Shown here: in pieces, positions 25,235 through 32,403 of the stretch
Layout: each line of letters begins with the position of its first letter
Numbering within the stretch: the first letter of the stretch is position 1
NCBI GenBank assembly: GCA_016790695.1
Contig: JAEUOS010000065.1
Coordinates: 1-36,832, forward strand
DNA from: Burkholderiales bacterium
GTDB lineage: Bacteria > Pseudomonadota > Gammaproteobacteria > Burkholderiales > JAEUOS01
Reading direction: 5' to 3'
DNA: 36,832 nucleotides
Notes under the pieces: generated by a model
Databases searched by the model: none
The model's input: the letters and a program-made list of their open reading frames with translations, nothing else
Told to the model about the DNA's origin: nothing
Translations under genes and position numbers: made by a program

Positions 25235-25266
25235 CGCTTATAATCCGTAATTATGCATTATAAGCG
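25235..25266. promoter_or_regulatory. 32-bp near-perfect palindrome, predicted GntR operator with face-to-face -10 sites
   Basis: The arms CGCTTATAAT (25235-25244) and ATTATAAGCG (25257-25266) are perfectly complementary, and the 12-nt centre is built around TAATTA. TATAAT is present on the plus strand at 25239-25244 and on the minus strand at 25262-25257, giving each divergent gene a perfect -10. The -35 regions are poor. A regulator bound here would block both promoters, as for autoregulated GntR/FCD repressors. Confidence 0.72.
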
Positions 25267-25297
25267 GGCTGGATCGTGTGCGGCCTGCTGAACCGAC

Positions 25298-26002
25298 ATG
25301 TCTGCCATGACCCTGCCACCGGAAGACGGCCGGCCGCCGACCGGACCGATTGCCCGGCCGTCGCTGCACGACGAGGTGGTGACCCGCCTGCGCGACATGA
25401 TCGTCGAGGGCCGCCTGAAGCCCGCCCAGCGCATCGCCGAGCTCGAGGTCGCCAAGGCGCTCGGGGTCTCGCGCACGCCGGTGCGCGAAGCCCTGAAGGT
25501 GCTGGCCTCCGAAGGCCTGGTGGAACTGCTTCCCTTGCGCGGCGCGGTGGTCAGGGCGTTCACGGCCAAGGACGCGCAGGACATGCTGGCGATGATCGGC
25601 CTGCTCGAAGAGTATGCGGGCCGCGCCGCCTGCGCCGCCGGCGACGGCGAGATCGCCGTCATCGTCGCGCTGCACCAGCGCATGCGCAGGCATTACGAGC
25701 GCCGCGAGCGTCCCGAGTACTTCGCGCTCAATCAGCAGATCCACAATGCGATCGTCGAGGCCGCGCACAACGCGACCCTGTCGATGCTCCACGCGAACCT
25801 GCGCGCGCGCATGCGCCGCATCCGCTACATCGGCAACGAGGCGCCCGCCAACTGGGAGGCGGCGATGGCCGAGCACGAGGAGATGATCGCCGCGCTCACA
25901 GCGCGCGACGGCGAGCGCGCCGCGCGCGCGATGCGCGCGCACATTGCGAACACCTGGCCGCGCGTGGCGGCGACCGCAGGTGCCGCCGACGGCACCGTGT
26001 AG
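25298..26002 (+). CDS. GntR family transcriptional regulator, FCD (FadR/VanR) subfamily
   Basis: 234 residues. The N-terminal winged helix is typical: LHDEVVTRLRDMIVEGRLKP, LEVAKALGVSRTPVREALKVL and GLVELLPLRGAVVRAF. The C-terminal all-helical FCD ligand domain carries metal-binding His and Asp candidates (NQQIHNAIVEAAHN, EHEEMIAAL). FCD regulators sense small carboxylates. It diverges from the receptor-pdxA-tctCBA operon, so it probably controls that unit and itself through the palindrome at 25235. ATG 25298 is used; ATG 25307 is an alternative, and neither has a clear ribosome site. Confidence 0.9.
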   Translation: MSAMTLPPEDGRPPTGPIARPSLHDEVVTRLRDMIVEGRLKPAQRIAELEVAKALGVSRTPVREALKVLASEGLVELLPLRGAVVRAFTAKDAQDMLAMIGLLEEYAGRAACAAGDGEIAVIVALHQRMRRHYERRERPEYFALNQQIHNAIVEAAHNATLSMLHANLRARMRRIRYIGNEAPANWEAAMAEHEEMIAALTARDGERAARAMRAHIANTWPRVAATAGAADGTV

Positions 26003-26051
26003 CGGCGCCCCTGCGCGGCGCGCGCGTGCTGCCGGCGCGGGGCGCCGATGC

Positions 26052-26423
26052 CTAGCGCTTGTCGATCATCACGTAGTACTTGCGCACCGGCTCGACGACC
26101 TCGAAGACGCCCTGGAACCCGGCGGGAATCACGCAGGCCTCGCCGGCACGGACCTCGGTGACGGCGCCGTCGTCGCGGATCAGGCGGATGTGTCCGGCGA
26201 GCACGTGGAAGAACTCCTCGCGCGTCCGCCCCGGGGTGGCGGGAAAGTCGATGCGCCAGGCGCCGGGCTCGCATTCCCAGACGCCGCAGTCGACCTCGCC
26301 GCGCGCATAGCGCGACCAGGTGCGGCGCACCGGGGTGCCGCGCACGAGGCGGTCCGGGCCGGGCTGGTCGATCGCCGGCGGCTCCGCGCCGGGCTCGAGG
26401 GAGACGATCGCGGGGCGCGTCAT
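26052..26423 (-). CDS. cupin domain-containing protein (DUF861/EutQ-like)
   Basis: 123 residues with a single cupin barrel: RTWSRYARGEVDCGVWECEPGAWRIDF, EEFFHVLAGHIRLIRDDG and EVRAGEACVIPAGFQGVFEVVEPVRKYYVMI. The sequence lacks the two-His first motif; it is of the (S)-ureidoglycine aminohydrolase/EutQ-like group in which EE(F/Y)FHVL is common. Function is unknown. It is separated by 17 bp from the exonuclease gene on the same strand and may be co-expressed with it. Confidence 0.82.
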   Translation of the reverse strand: MTRPAIVSLEPGAEPPAIDQPGPDRLVRGTPVRRTWSRYARGEVDCGVWECEPGAWRIDFPATPGRTREEFFHVLAGHIRLIRDDGAVTEVRAGEACVIPAGFQGVFEVVEPVRKYYVMIDKR

Positions 26424-26440
26424 CGCACGGGGGGTCCTGG

Positions 26441-26935
26441 TCAGGCGGCGTCGCCGCGAATGCGCGCGAGCGTCAGTTGGAGGATGCGCGCGTCGGTGCT
26501 CGCCCGATGCCGGGTCAAATTCAGCTCGGCGGTGACTTGCGCCTTGACCTCGGCCCAGCGCGCCGCCTGCGCGTCGTCGAGCAGCTTGCGCGACGACTCG
26601 AGCCGGAACCGCATCGGCAGGTCCGCGGCATCGAACAGCTTGCCGAGCCAGGCCAGATCGTTGCCCCAGGCATCGCTGTAGACCACCTGGTTCTCCAGCA
26701 GGTCGTTGAGGTGCCGCGCCACCATCGCCAGCGGCTTGCCGTGCGCCCCGAGGATCGCCCGCGAGATGCGGTGCACCGCCTCGGCAGCCTCGTCCCAGTG
26801 GACCCACTGCGGATCGGGGCGCACGAGCGCGCAATACATCTCGCCGTGCGGCATGACGACGCCCACCTCGATCGGGTAGCTGCGGCCGGTGAGGCCGGAC
26901 GCCTCGACGTCGATGAAACTCGGAATCTCGGACAA
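26441..26935 (-). CDS. DEDDh-type 3'-5' exonuclease (DnaQ/RNase T-like)
   Basis: 164 residues of a single exonuclease domain. Motif I is FIDVEASG with Asp9 and Glu11; motif II is in YSDAWGNDLAWLGKLF; motif III is HRASTDARI with His and Asp, so all four acids and the catalytic His appear present. Such small stand-alone DnaQ-like proteins trim DNA or RNA 3' ends; the substrate is unknown. The start is TTG at 26935 after CGGAG (spacing 6), since the domain begins within five residues. Confidence 0.8.
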   Translation of the reverse strand: MSEIPSFIDVEASGLTGRSYPIEVGVVMPHGEMYCALVRPDPQWVHWDEAAEAVHRISRAILGAHGKPLAMVARHLNDLLENQVVYSDAWGNDLAWLGKLFDAADLPMRFRLESSRKLLDDAQAARWAEVKAQVTAELNLTRHRASTDARILQLTLARIRGDAA

Positions 26936-27041
26936 GCGTGCTCCGGAGGGAAGGAATGGCGGGAACGGCGGGGTGGCGCGCGCGGTATGCTAACGCATGG
27001 ACCAGCCACGCGCGCGCGCCGGGGAATCCGGAGCAACGACC

Positions 27042-27533
27042 ATGCCACCCGGCCAGGAGCTCCTGGTCATGCCGCGCAATGCGCGCGAGATCGAGGCCGC
27101 GATCCGCCGCGCGCGCAAGCGCCTCACGCGCACCGCGGCGATCGCGTCGGCTGCCGCCGTCGTGCCCCTGCCGGGCATCGACATCGCGGTCGATGCCGCC
27201 GCCCTGATCCAGCTGATCCCGGAGATCAACCGCGAATTCGGCCTCACGCCGGCCCAGATCGAGCAGCTTTCGCCGAACAAGCAGCTGATCGTCTACAAGG
27301 CCATCGTCGCCGTCGGCGGCGCGATGATCGGCAAGCTCATCACGCGCGAACTGGTGGTCGAGGCGCTCAAGGCGGTGGGCGTGCGGCTGACGGTCAAGCA
27401 GGTCGCCAAGTACGTGCCCCTGGCGGGCCAGGCGCTGTCGGTTGCCATCGGCTTCGCGGCGATGCAGTACGTCGGGCGCCAGCACATCCGCGAATGCGCG
27501 CGCGTGGTCGAACTGGTGCGCCACGCCCGCTAG
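27042..27533 (+). CDS. predicted helical membrane-associated protein, DUF697-like
   Basis: 163 residues. A basic N-terminal helix (AREIEAAIRRARKRLTR) is followed by hydrophobic stretches: TAAIASAAAVVPLPGIDIAVDAAALIQLI, IVAVGGAMIGKLI and YVPLAGQALSVAIGFAAMQYV. The 'PLPGIDIAVD' turn resembles the helical domain attached to some DUF697 and interferon-inducible GTPases, but no G domain is present. I do not assign a function. ATG 27042 is chosen because GGAG lies 8 nt upstream; the upstream ATG at 26997 sits right behind a TATGCT element that may be the -10. Confidence 0.6.
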   Translation: MPPGQELLVMPRNAREIEAAIRRARKRLTRTAAIASAAAVVPLPGIDIAVDAAALIQLIPEINREFGLTPAQIEQLSPNKQLIVYKAIVAVGGAMIGKLITRELVVEALKAVGVRLTVKQVAKYVPLAGQALSVAIGFAAMQYVGRQHIRECARVVELVRHAR

Positions 27534-27582
27534 CTCCGCGCCGCTGCGTGCGGTCGCGCCCGCCACCGGCGCGGCCCCGTGC

Positions 27583-27987
27583 TCACTCGGCGAGCACGCC
27601 GTCGACGTAGTACCAGCGCCCGTCCTCGCGCACGAAGCGGCTGATCTCGTGCAGCCGGTGGCCGCGGCCGCCGACGCGGTAGCGCGCGACGAATTCCACC
27701 GTGCCGTCGTCGGCACCGCCGGTCGTGACCCGGCGCACCTCCAGGCCGAGCCAGCGCGGCGCCGGGTCGCCGGGCGTGATCGCCCCCGGGCGCGTGGTCG
27801 GGTGCCAGGTCGCCGCCAGGTAGTCGGCCTGCCCGAGCACGTATGCGGAGTAGCGCGAGCGCATCAGCGCCTCGGGTGTCGGTGCCAACGCGTCGCCGGC
27901 CAGGTAGCGGCCGCAGCAGTCGGTCAGGGGCCGGCTGCTGCCGCAGGGGCAGGCGTCGCGCTGCGACGGGGGCCGTGCGGCCGGCAT
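27583..27987 (-). CDS. YchJ family protein with SEC-C motif
   Basis: 134 residues. The SEC-C zinc motif is at the N-terminus (CPCGSSRPLTDCCGRYLAG), followed by the NTF2-like YchJ domain: PEALMRSRYSAYVLGQADYLAATWHP, LGLEVRRVTTG and FVARYRVGGRGHRLHEISRFVRE. The C-terminal second SEC-C motif of longer YchJ proteins is absent. The ending DGRWYYVDGVLAE is typical. Molecular function is unknown. The gene reads away from the small exported peptide, whose terminator lies just 5' of the YchJ start. Confidence 0.88.
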   Translation of the reverse strand: MPAARPPSQRDACPCGSSRPLTDCCGRYLAGDALAPTPEALMRSRYSAYVLGQADYLAATWHPTTRPGAITPGDPAPRWLGLEVRRVTTGGADDGTVEFVARYRVGGRGHRLHEISRFVREDGRWYYVDGVLAE

Positions 27988-27991
27988 GGCG

Positions 27992-28018
27992 AAAAAAAAA
28001 GCGGGCCTCGCGGCCCGC
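27992..28018 (-). terminator. intrinsic terminator of the small exported peptide gene
   Basis: On the minus strand the 7-bp stem GCGGGCC-TCGC loop-GGCCCGC (28018-28001) is followed directly by nine U residues (27992-28000 is nine A on the plus strand). It ends transcription of the 44-residue gene 27 bp after its stop, and the U-run ends 5 bp before the ychJ start. Confidence 0.85.
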
Positions 28019-28044
28019 CTTCTCTGATGAATCCGGAAGCCGGA

Positions 28045-28179
28045 TTACTTCTTCGCGTCAGCCTTCTTCGCGTCCTTCTTCTCTTCCTTCTTGGCGTCGG
28101 CCTTCTTGTCTTGCGCGAAGGTGGTCGGGGCCACGGCAGCGAAGGCGCCGGCGATGATCAGGGCGAGCAGTTTTTGCAT
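28045..28179 (-). CDS. small lysine-rich exported protein (44 aa)
   Basis: The 44-residue frame begins MQKLLALIIAGAFAAVAPTT and FAQ: a basic-hydrophobic signal peptide with an Ala-x-Ala-type cleavage before QDKK. The mature part, about 20 residues, is nearly all Lys, Ala, Asp and Glu, in repeated KKADA and KKEEKKD units. GGAGA lies 8 nt before the ATG. It has its own promoter-like elements and its own terminator. Similar Lys-rich short periplasmic proteins are common in betaproteobacteria; their role is unknown. The codon use (AAG after AAG) fits real coding. Confidence 0.75.
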   Translation of the reverse strand: MQKLLALIIAGAFAAVAPTTFAQDKKADAKKEEKKDAKKADAKK

Positions 28180-28198
28180 GATTTCTCCTCTCGGGAAC

Positions 28199-28222
28199 AA
28201 AAAAATACGGGCTGCACGCCCG
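28199..28222 (-). promoter_or_regulatory. terminator-like hairpin in the leader of the small peptide gene
   Basis: On the minus strand CGGGC-GTGCA-GCCCG (28222-28208) is followed by TATTTTTTT (to 28199), just before the Shine-Dalgarno. It looks like an intrinsic terminator but lies inside the expected leader, so it may attenuate transcription of the 44-residue gene. Confidence 0.5.
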
Positions 28223-28235
28223 CAGGTTCGTCGGT

Positions 28236-28285
28236 CCGGAATGTTCCGGCCAGTTGCATGTTAGCAGAAATCCGGCGTCCGGCAA
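28236..28285 (-). promoter_or_regulatory. predicted promoter and 14-bp operator-like dyad
   Basis: TTGCCG (28285-28280), 16-nt spacer and TAACAT (28263-28258) on the minus strand predict a start near 28251. CCGGAA-TG-TTCCGG (28236-28249) is a 6-bp perfect dyad right at that start, a position expected for a repressor site. Confidence 0.4.
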
Positions 28286-28505
28286 CGCGGGCCGGACCCG
28301 GGAAAACCCTTTGCTTTCATGGAGTTTGCCGGGCAACCTCAGGAAGCATCGGGCCCAGCGGCCGACCTGCTAGAATGAGGCCTTCGGCGGCCCCTCTGCG
28401 ATCCACGCGGCGTTTTCGATCGGCGGCCTGCCCTTGCAACCCCTCTCGACCGCTCTTTCGCATTGCCGAAGGCCGCGCGCGGCCGAGGCCTGAAACGAGC
28501 CGTCC

Positions 28506-29948
28506 ATGTCATTCGAATCCCTCGGATTGTCCGAGCCCATCCTTCGTGCCGTCCGCGACGAAGGCTACCTGCAACCAACACCGATCCAGTTGCGCGCGAT
28601 CCCGGCCGTGCTGGCGGGTGGCGACCTGCTCGCCGGCGCCCAGACCGGCACCGGCAAGACCGCCGGCTTCACCCTGCCGATCCTCGAGCGGCTGTCAACG
28701 ACCCCGCGCGCCACGGGGAGTCCGCCGCGCGCGGTGCGCTGCCTGATTCTCACGCCCACGCGCGAGCTGGCGGCGCAGATCGAGGAGTCGGTCCGGACCT
28801 ACGGCAAGTACCTGAAGGTCAAGTCGACGGTCGTCTATGGCGGCGTCGGCATCAATCCGCAGATCGACGCCCTGCGCCGCGGAGTCGACATCCTGGTGGC
28901 CACGCCGGGGCGCCTGCTCGACCTGCACGGCCAGCGTGCCGCCGATCTGTCGCGCGTCGAGATCCTGGTCCTGGATGAGGCCGACCGCATGCTCGACATG
29001 GGCTTCATCCACGACATCAAGCGCGTGCTGGCGCTGCTGCCGCGCGCGCGCCAGAACCTGCTGTTCTCGGCCACCTTCTCCGACGAGATCAAGGCGCTGG
29101 CCGACAGCCTGCTCGACCGCCCGGCGATGATCGAGGTGGCGCGCCGCAACTCGACCGTCGATGTCATCGCGCAAAAGGTGCATCCGGTGGACCGGCACCG
29201 CAAGGCCGAGCTCCTGGTGCACCTGATCCGCGAGCACAACTGGTTCCAGGTCCTGGTGTTCACCCGCACCAAGCACGGCGCCAACCGCCTGGCCGAGCAG
29301 CTGGCCGCCAAGGGCATCACGGCGCTGGCCATCCACGGCAACAAGAGCCAGGGCGCGCGCACCCGCGCGCTGGCGGAGTTCAAGAGCGACAAGCTGCAGG
29401 TGCTGGTGGCCACCGACATCGCCGCGCGCGGCATCGACATCGAGGAGCTGCCGCACGTGGTCAACTACGACCTGCCGAACGTGCCGGAGGACTACGTCCA
29501 CCGCATCGGCCGCACCGGCCGTGCCGGCGCCACCGGCGAGGCGATCTCCCTGGTGTGCGTCGACGAGCACGAGTTCCTGCGCGACATCGAGCGCCTGATC
29601 AAGCGCGAGATTCCGCGCCAGACCATCGCCGGCTTCGAGCCCGACCCGAACGCGCGTCCCGAGCCGATCCAGGTCGGTCGCCAGCGCTTCCTGGGGTCCG
29701 GCCGCGGCACTGGCGGCCGCGCGCCCGCGGGTCAGGGCCGCGCGTCCCAGGGCCAGGGCCGTGCGCCCCAGGGCCAGGGCAGGCCGCCGCGCAGCGGCGC
29801 AGCGCCGGCCCGCGCGGCGCAGCCGGGCACGGGTGCGCGCACGCCGGCCGCGGCGGCGCCCAAGGGCCACCCGCCGGCGGCGCGCGGTCCGCGCGCGCAG
29901 CCGGCCCTGCTGTCGTCGACGCATCGCAGCGGCGGCCGCGGCCGCTGA
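28506..29948 (+). CDS. rhlE: DEAD-box ATP-dependent RNA helicase RhlE
   Basis: 480 residues. The motif set is complete: Q motif YLQPTPIQ (21-28), Walker A AQTGTGKT (45-52), PTRELA (84), DEAD (157-160), SAT (188-190), and in domain 2 [18 protein letters not shown]. The tail from about 395 is low complexity, with repeated GQGR units and Ala/Pro/Arg, a typical RNA-binding extension of RhlE proteins. Its role is ATP-driven remodelling of RNA and ribosome assembly, and in cold adaptation. The ATG follows no strong Shine-Dalgarno. The tail repeats at 29730-29785 are tandem DNA repeats inside the gene. Confidence 0.92.
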   Translation: MSFESLGLSEPILRAVRDEGYLQPTPIQLRAIPAVLAGGDLLAGAQTGTGKTAGFTLPILERLSTTPRATGSPPRAVRCLILTPTRELAAQIEESVRTYGKYLKVKSTVVYGGVGINPQIDALRRGVDILVATPGRLLDLHGQRAADLSRVEILVLDEADRMLDMGFIHDIKRVLALLPRARQNLLFSATFSDEIKALADSLLDRPAMIEVARRNSTVDVIAQKVHPVDRHRKAELLVHLIREHNWFQVLVFTRTKHGANRLAEQLAAKGITALAIHGNKSQGARTRALAEFKSDKLQVLVATDIAARGIDIEELPHVVNYDLPNVPEDYVHRIGRTGRAGATGEAISLVCVDEHEFLRDIERLIKREIPRQTIAGFEPDPNARPEPIQVGRQRFLGSGRGTGGRAPAGQGRASQGQGRAPQGQGRPPRSGAAPARAAQPGTGARTPAAAAPKGHPPAARGPRAQPALLSSTHRSGGRGR

Positions 29949-29973
29949 GGCCATTGTTCACGAGGGAGGTTGC

Positions 29974-30678
29974 ATGGAGGCTTCGACAGTTGCGCTGGTG
30001 ACCGCCGCCGGATCCGGCATGGGTGCCGCGATCGCGCGTCGCCTGGCCGGGAACGGCTATCGCGTGGCGGTGATGTCGTCGTCCGGCAAGGGCGAGGCGC
30101 TCGGCAAGGAATTGGGCGGCATGGGATTCACCGGCTCGGTCACCGACCCGGCGGCGCTCGCGGCATTCGTGCAGGCGGCGCTCGACAAGTACGGGCGCAT
30201 CGACGCGGTGGCCAACAGCGCCGGGCACCCGCCCAAGGGCGATCTGCTCGAGCTCTCCGACGCGCAGTGGCATGCCGGGCTCGATATCGCGCTGCTCAAC
30301 GTGGTGCGCATGGCGCGCCTGGTCACGCCGGCGATGGAGCGGCAGGGCGGGGGCGCGATCGTCAACATCTCGACCTATGCCGCGTTCGAGCCGGACCTGG
30401 CGTTCCCGATCTCCGGCGCCATGCGCGCGGGCCTCGGCAGCTTCGCCAAGCTGTATGCGGACCGCTACGCCAAGGCCGGCATCCGCATGAACAACGTCCT
30501 GCCCGGATTCATCGACAGCTTGCCCGAGAAGGCGGAGCGGCGGGCAACGATCCCGCTGGGCCGCTACGGGCGCATGAACGAGATTGCCGACACGGTGGCG
30601 TTCCTGCTCTCGGACGCAGCCGGCTACATCACCGGCCAGAACCTGCGCGTCGACGGCGGGCTCACCCGCGCGGTGTGA
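29974..30678 (+). CDS. SDR family oxidoreductase lacking the Tyr-Lys pair
   Basis: 234 residues. TAAGSGMG (10-17), NSAG (81-84) and the catalytic Ser133 (IVNIST) are present, and the C-terminus ends in the usual ITGQNLRVDGG. But where Y-x3-K should be, the sequence reads SGAMR: Ser147 and Arg151. A related subgroup of SDRs with 'SGAMRAGL...KLYADRY' exists, so it is probably a natural variant. Activity as a dehydrogenase must be doubted. GGGAGG lies before ATG 29974, 25 bp after the rhlE stop, so the two may be co-transcribed. Confidence 0.85.
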   Translation: MEASTVALVTAAGSGMGAAIARRLAGNGYRVAVMSSSGKGEALGKELGGMGFTGSVTDPAALAAFVQAALDKYGRIDAVANSAGHPPKGDLLELSDAQWHAGLDIALLNVVRMARLVTPAMERQGGGAIVNISTYAAFEPDLAFPISGAMRAGLGSFAKLYADRYAKAGIRMNNVLPGFIDSLPEKAERRATIPLGRYGRMNEIADTVAFLLSDAAGYITGQNLRVDGGLTRAV

Positions 30679-30684
30679 CGCGGC

Positions 30685-31575
30685 TCAGCCGCGCGCCAGC
30701 GGCCGGCCGAGGATCTGCGGCAAGGCCGCCTCGAGCACGTCCTTGCGCAGCGGCTTGACGATATAGGCGGTGGCGCCGAGCATCATCGCCTGGGCGAGGT
30801 CGGCGCGCTCGCCGCGCGACGACAGGATCACCATGCGCACCCCGCGCATCTCGGCATCCATGCGCATCGCGTCGAGCGTGCGAAACGCGTCCAGGGTCGG
30901 CATTTCCGCGTCGACCATCAGGATGTCCGGCTTGGCGCTGCCGCCGAGCGCGGCGCGCATCGCCTCGCGCGACGCGACCACCGAGGTCTGCGCCCCGCTG
31001 CGCGCGAGCTGCAGCGCCAGGACCTTGTTCTGCGCCGGCAGGTGGCCGGCGATGCACACGTGCGGCACCTCGGGCAGCCCGTCGGCGGCGTCCGGATAGA
31101 CGAAGAACCCGGCCTGGCCCACGCTGGCATGCGAGCGGACCGACTCGATCGCGGCCATGCGGCCGGTGGTCGCGAGCCGCTTTTCGGTCTGCGGATCGGC
31201 TGCCGGCCCGATGGTCTTGGTGACGTCCGCCATGATGTCGTCGATCATGGCGGTGGTCTCCGGGCTGGGCGTGCGGAACGCGCTGACGGGCAGTTCCGCG
31301 GTCCACTGGAACGCCAGTTCGTCGACCGGCACCTCGTCCTTGGCGGCGATGAGTCCCTGGCGCATCAGTTCCCCGGTCCAGAGGACGAAGTCCTCCTCGT
31401 CGAGCTGGGCCATGGCGCGGCGCACCTCGGCCTGGCTGCGCTTGCCGTCGATGAGGCGCAGCAGCTGGCGGAAGCCGCCGGACAGCGGCACGTCGTCGCC
31501 GGTGAGCGCGAGGGCGCCGCGCCGGGTCCGCACCAGCACCGCGCCGTCTTCGATGATCGCCGCGCTCATCGGCAT
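30685..31575 (-). CDS. response regulator-like protein with degenerate receiver domain
   Basis: 296 residues in two parts. Residues about 10-95 form a small helical domain (LVRTRRGALALTG, RQLLRLIDGKRSQAEVRRAM, FVLWTGELMRQGLI) found in front of receivers in betaproteobacteria. Residues about 170-290 form a CheY-like fold: phospho-acceptor Asp in DILMVDAEMP, Ser in VILSSRG and Lys in AYIVKPL. The acidic pair that binds magnesium is replaced: strand 1 reads VCIAGHLP. So phosphorylation is doubtful. No DNA-binding domain and no kinase gene are adjacent. Confidence 0.75.
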   Translation of the reverse strand: MPMSAAIIEDGAVLVRTRRGALALTGDDVPLSGGFRQLLRLIDGKRSQAEVRRAMAQLDEEDFVLWTGELMRQGLIAAKDEVPVDELAFQWTAELPVSAFRTPSPETTAMIDDIMADVTKTIGPAADPQTEKRLATTGRMAAIESVRSHASVGQAGFFVYPDAADGLPEVPHVCIAGHLPAQNKVLALQLARSGAQTSVVASREAMRAALGGSAKPDILMVDAEMPTLDAFRTLDAMRMDAEMRGVRMVILSSRGERADLAQAMMLGATAYIVKPLRKDVLEAALPQILGRPLARG

Positions 31576-31784
31576 GCGGGATCACCCGCCGGCGCCGGCG
31601 CGGCGCGTCCGGACGGCGGTTCGCGGGGAATCGCCGGGTCGCGCGTGCAGGGTTTCGCGTGGCATCGCATAATGATCGTTCATTGCCGGAGGCGGCGGGC
31701 GCACCGTGCCGCCGCGCCGCTTCGAGCGGGAGTCGACCGGGATTCTGCACCCGGACGGCCGGCGTCCAACGGGAGAATAGCAAC

Positions 31785-32384
31785 GTGTTTTCAAGGGCAA
31801 TCCGCGCAATTGCGCCGCTGATGCTGGCGCTGGCTGCGGCCGCGTGCGGCGACGGGGGAGGTGGTGCCCCGGCAACCAAGGCGCCGGCGACGGCGGACAG
31901 GGCGCCGGCGGCGCCGGTGGGCAACATCTACGAGGCGGCCGCCAAGGGCAGCGGCTTTTCCGTCGGCAACATGATGGCGGTGCGCCAGGTGTACGTGTTC
32001 TTCGACCCGCAGTGTCCGCACTGCGCCCACCTGTGGGAATCGGCCAAGCCGCTCGCCAACCAGGTCCGGATGGTCTGGATGCCGGTCGGATTCATCGCGC
32101 CGAAGTCGACGCCGCAAGGCGCGGCGCTGCTTGCGGCCGGCGACCCGGTGGCCGCCATGAACGCGCATGAGCAGAGCCTGCTGTCGCGCCAGGGCGGGCT
32201 GGTGCCGCCCGACAATCTGCCCGCCGAACTGACCGAGAAGGTCAAGGCCAACACGAAACTGTGGCAGCAATTGGGCGGCGAATCGGTGCCCTACGTGGTG
32301 TTCAAGAATCCCGCCTCGGGCGAACCCGGCAAGTTCGCCGGCGCGCTCGACACCGAGAACCTGCGCAAGATGCTCGGCTTGTAG
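31785..32384 (+). CDS. thioredoxin-fold lipoprotein (DsbG/DsbC-like)
   Basis: 199 residues. A lipoprotein signal (LMLALAAAAC, Cys21) is followed by a Gly/Pro/Ala linker and a DsbA/DsbG-type thioredoxin domain with the catalytic CPHC (77-80) in FFDPQCPHCAHLWESA, and the cis-Pro in SVPYVVFKNP. This suggests a membrane-anchored periplasmic disulfide isomerase or reductase, without the dimerisation domain of DsbC/DsbG. The start is GTG 31785 after GGGAGAA; the longer in-frame upstream extension would bury the signal peptide. Confidence 0.83.
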   Translation: MFSRAIRAIAPLMLALAAAACGDGGGGAPATKAPATADRAPAAPVGNIYEAAAKGSGFSVGNMMAVRQVYVFFDPQCPHCAHLWESAKPLANQVRMVWMPVGFIAPKSTPQGAALLAAGDPVAAMNAHEQSLLSRQGGLVPPDNLPAELTEKVKANTKLWQQLGGESVPYVVFKNPASGEPGKFAGALDTENLRKMLGL

Positions 32385-32403
32385 GGCGCGCGGGCGGCGG
32401 CGC

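Larger units (their letters stand above)
28180..28505. other. intergenic region between small peptide gene and rhlE
   Basis: No gene is seen in this 326-bp gap. The left half holds the promoter, dyad and hairpin of the minus-strand peptide gene. The right half holds a TAGAAT (28371-28376) that may be the rhlE -10, without a good -35, and then about 125 nt of untranslated leader with no structure I can recognise. Confidence 0.5.

Noticed and set aside
29730..29785. Tandem repeats as CRISPR or mobile repeat
   Set aside because: The repeats encode the GQGR units of the RhlE tail in frame; there are no spacers of constant size.
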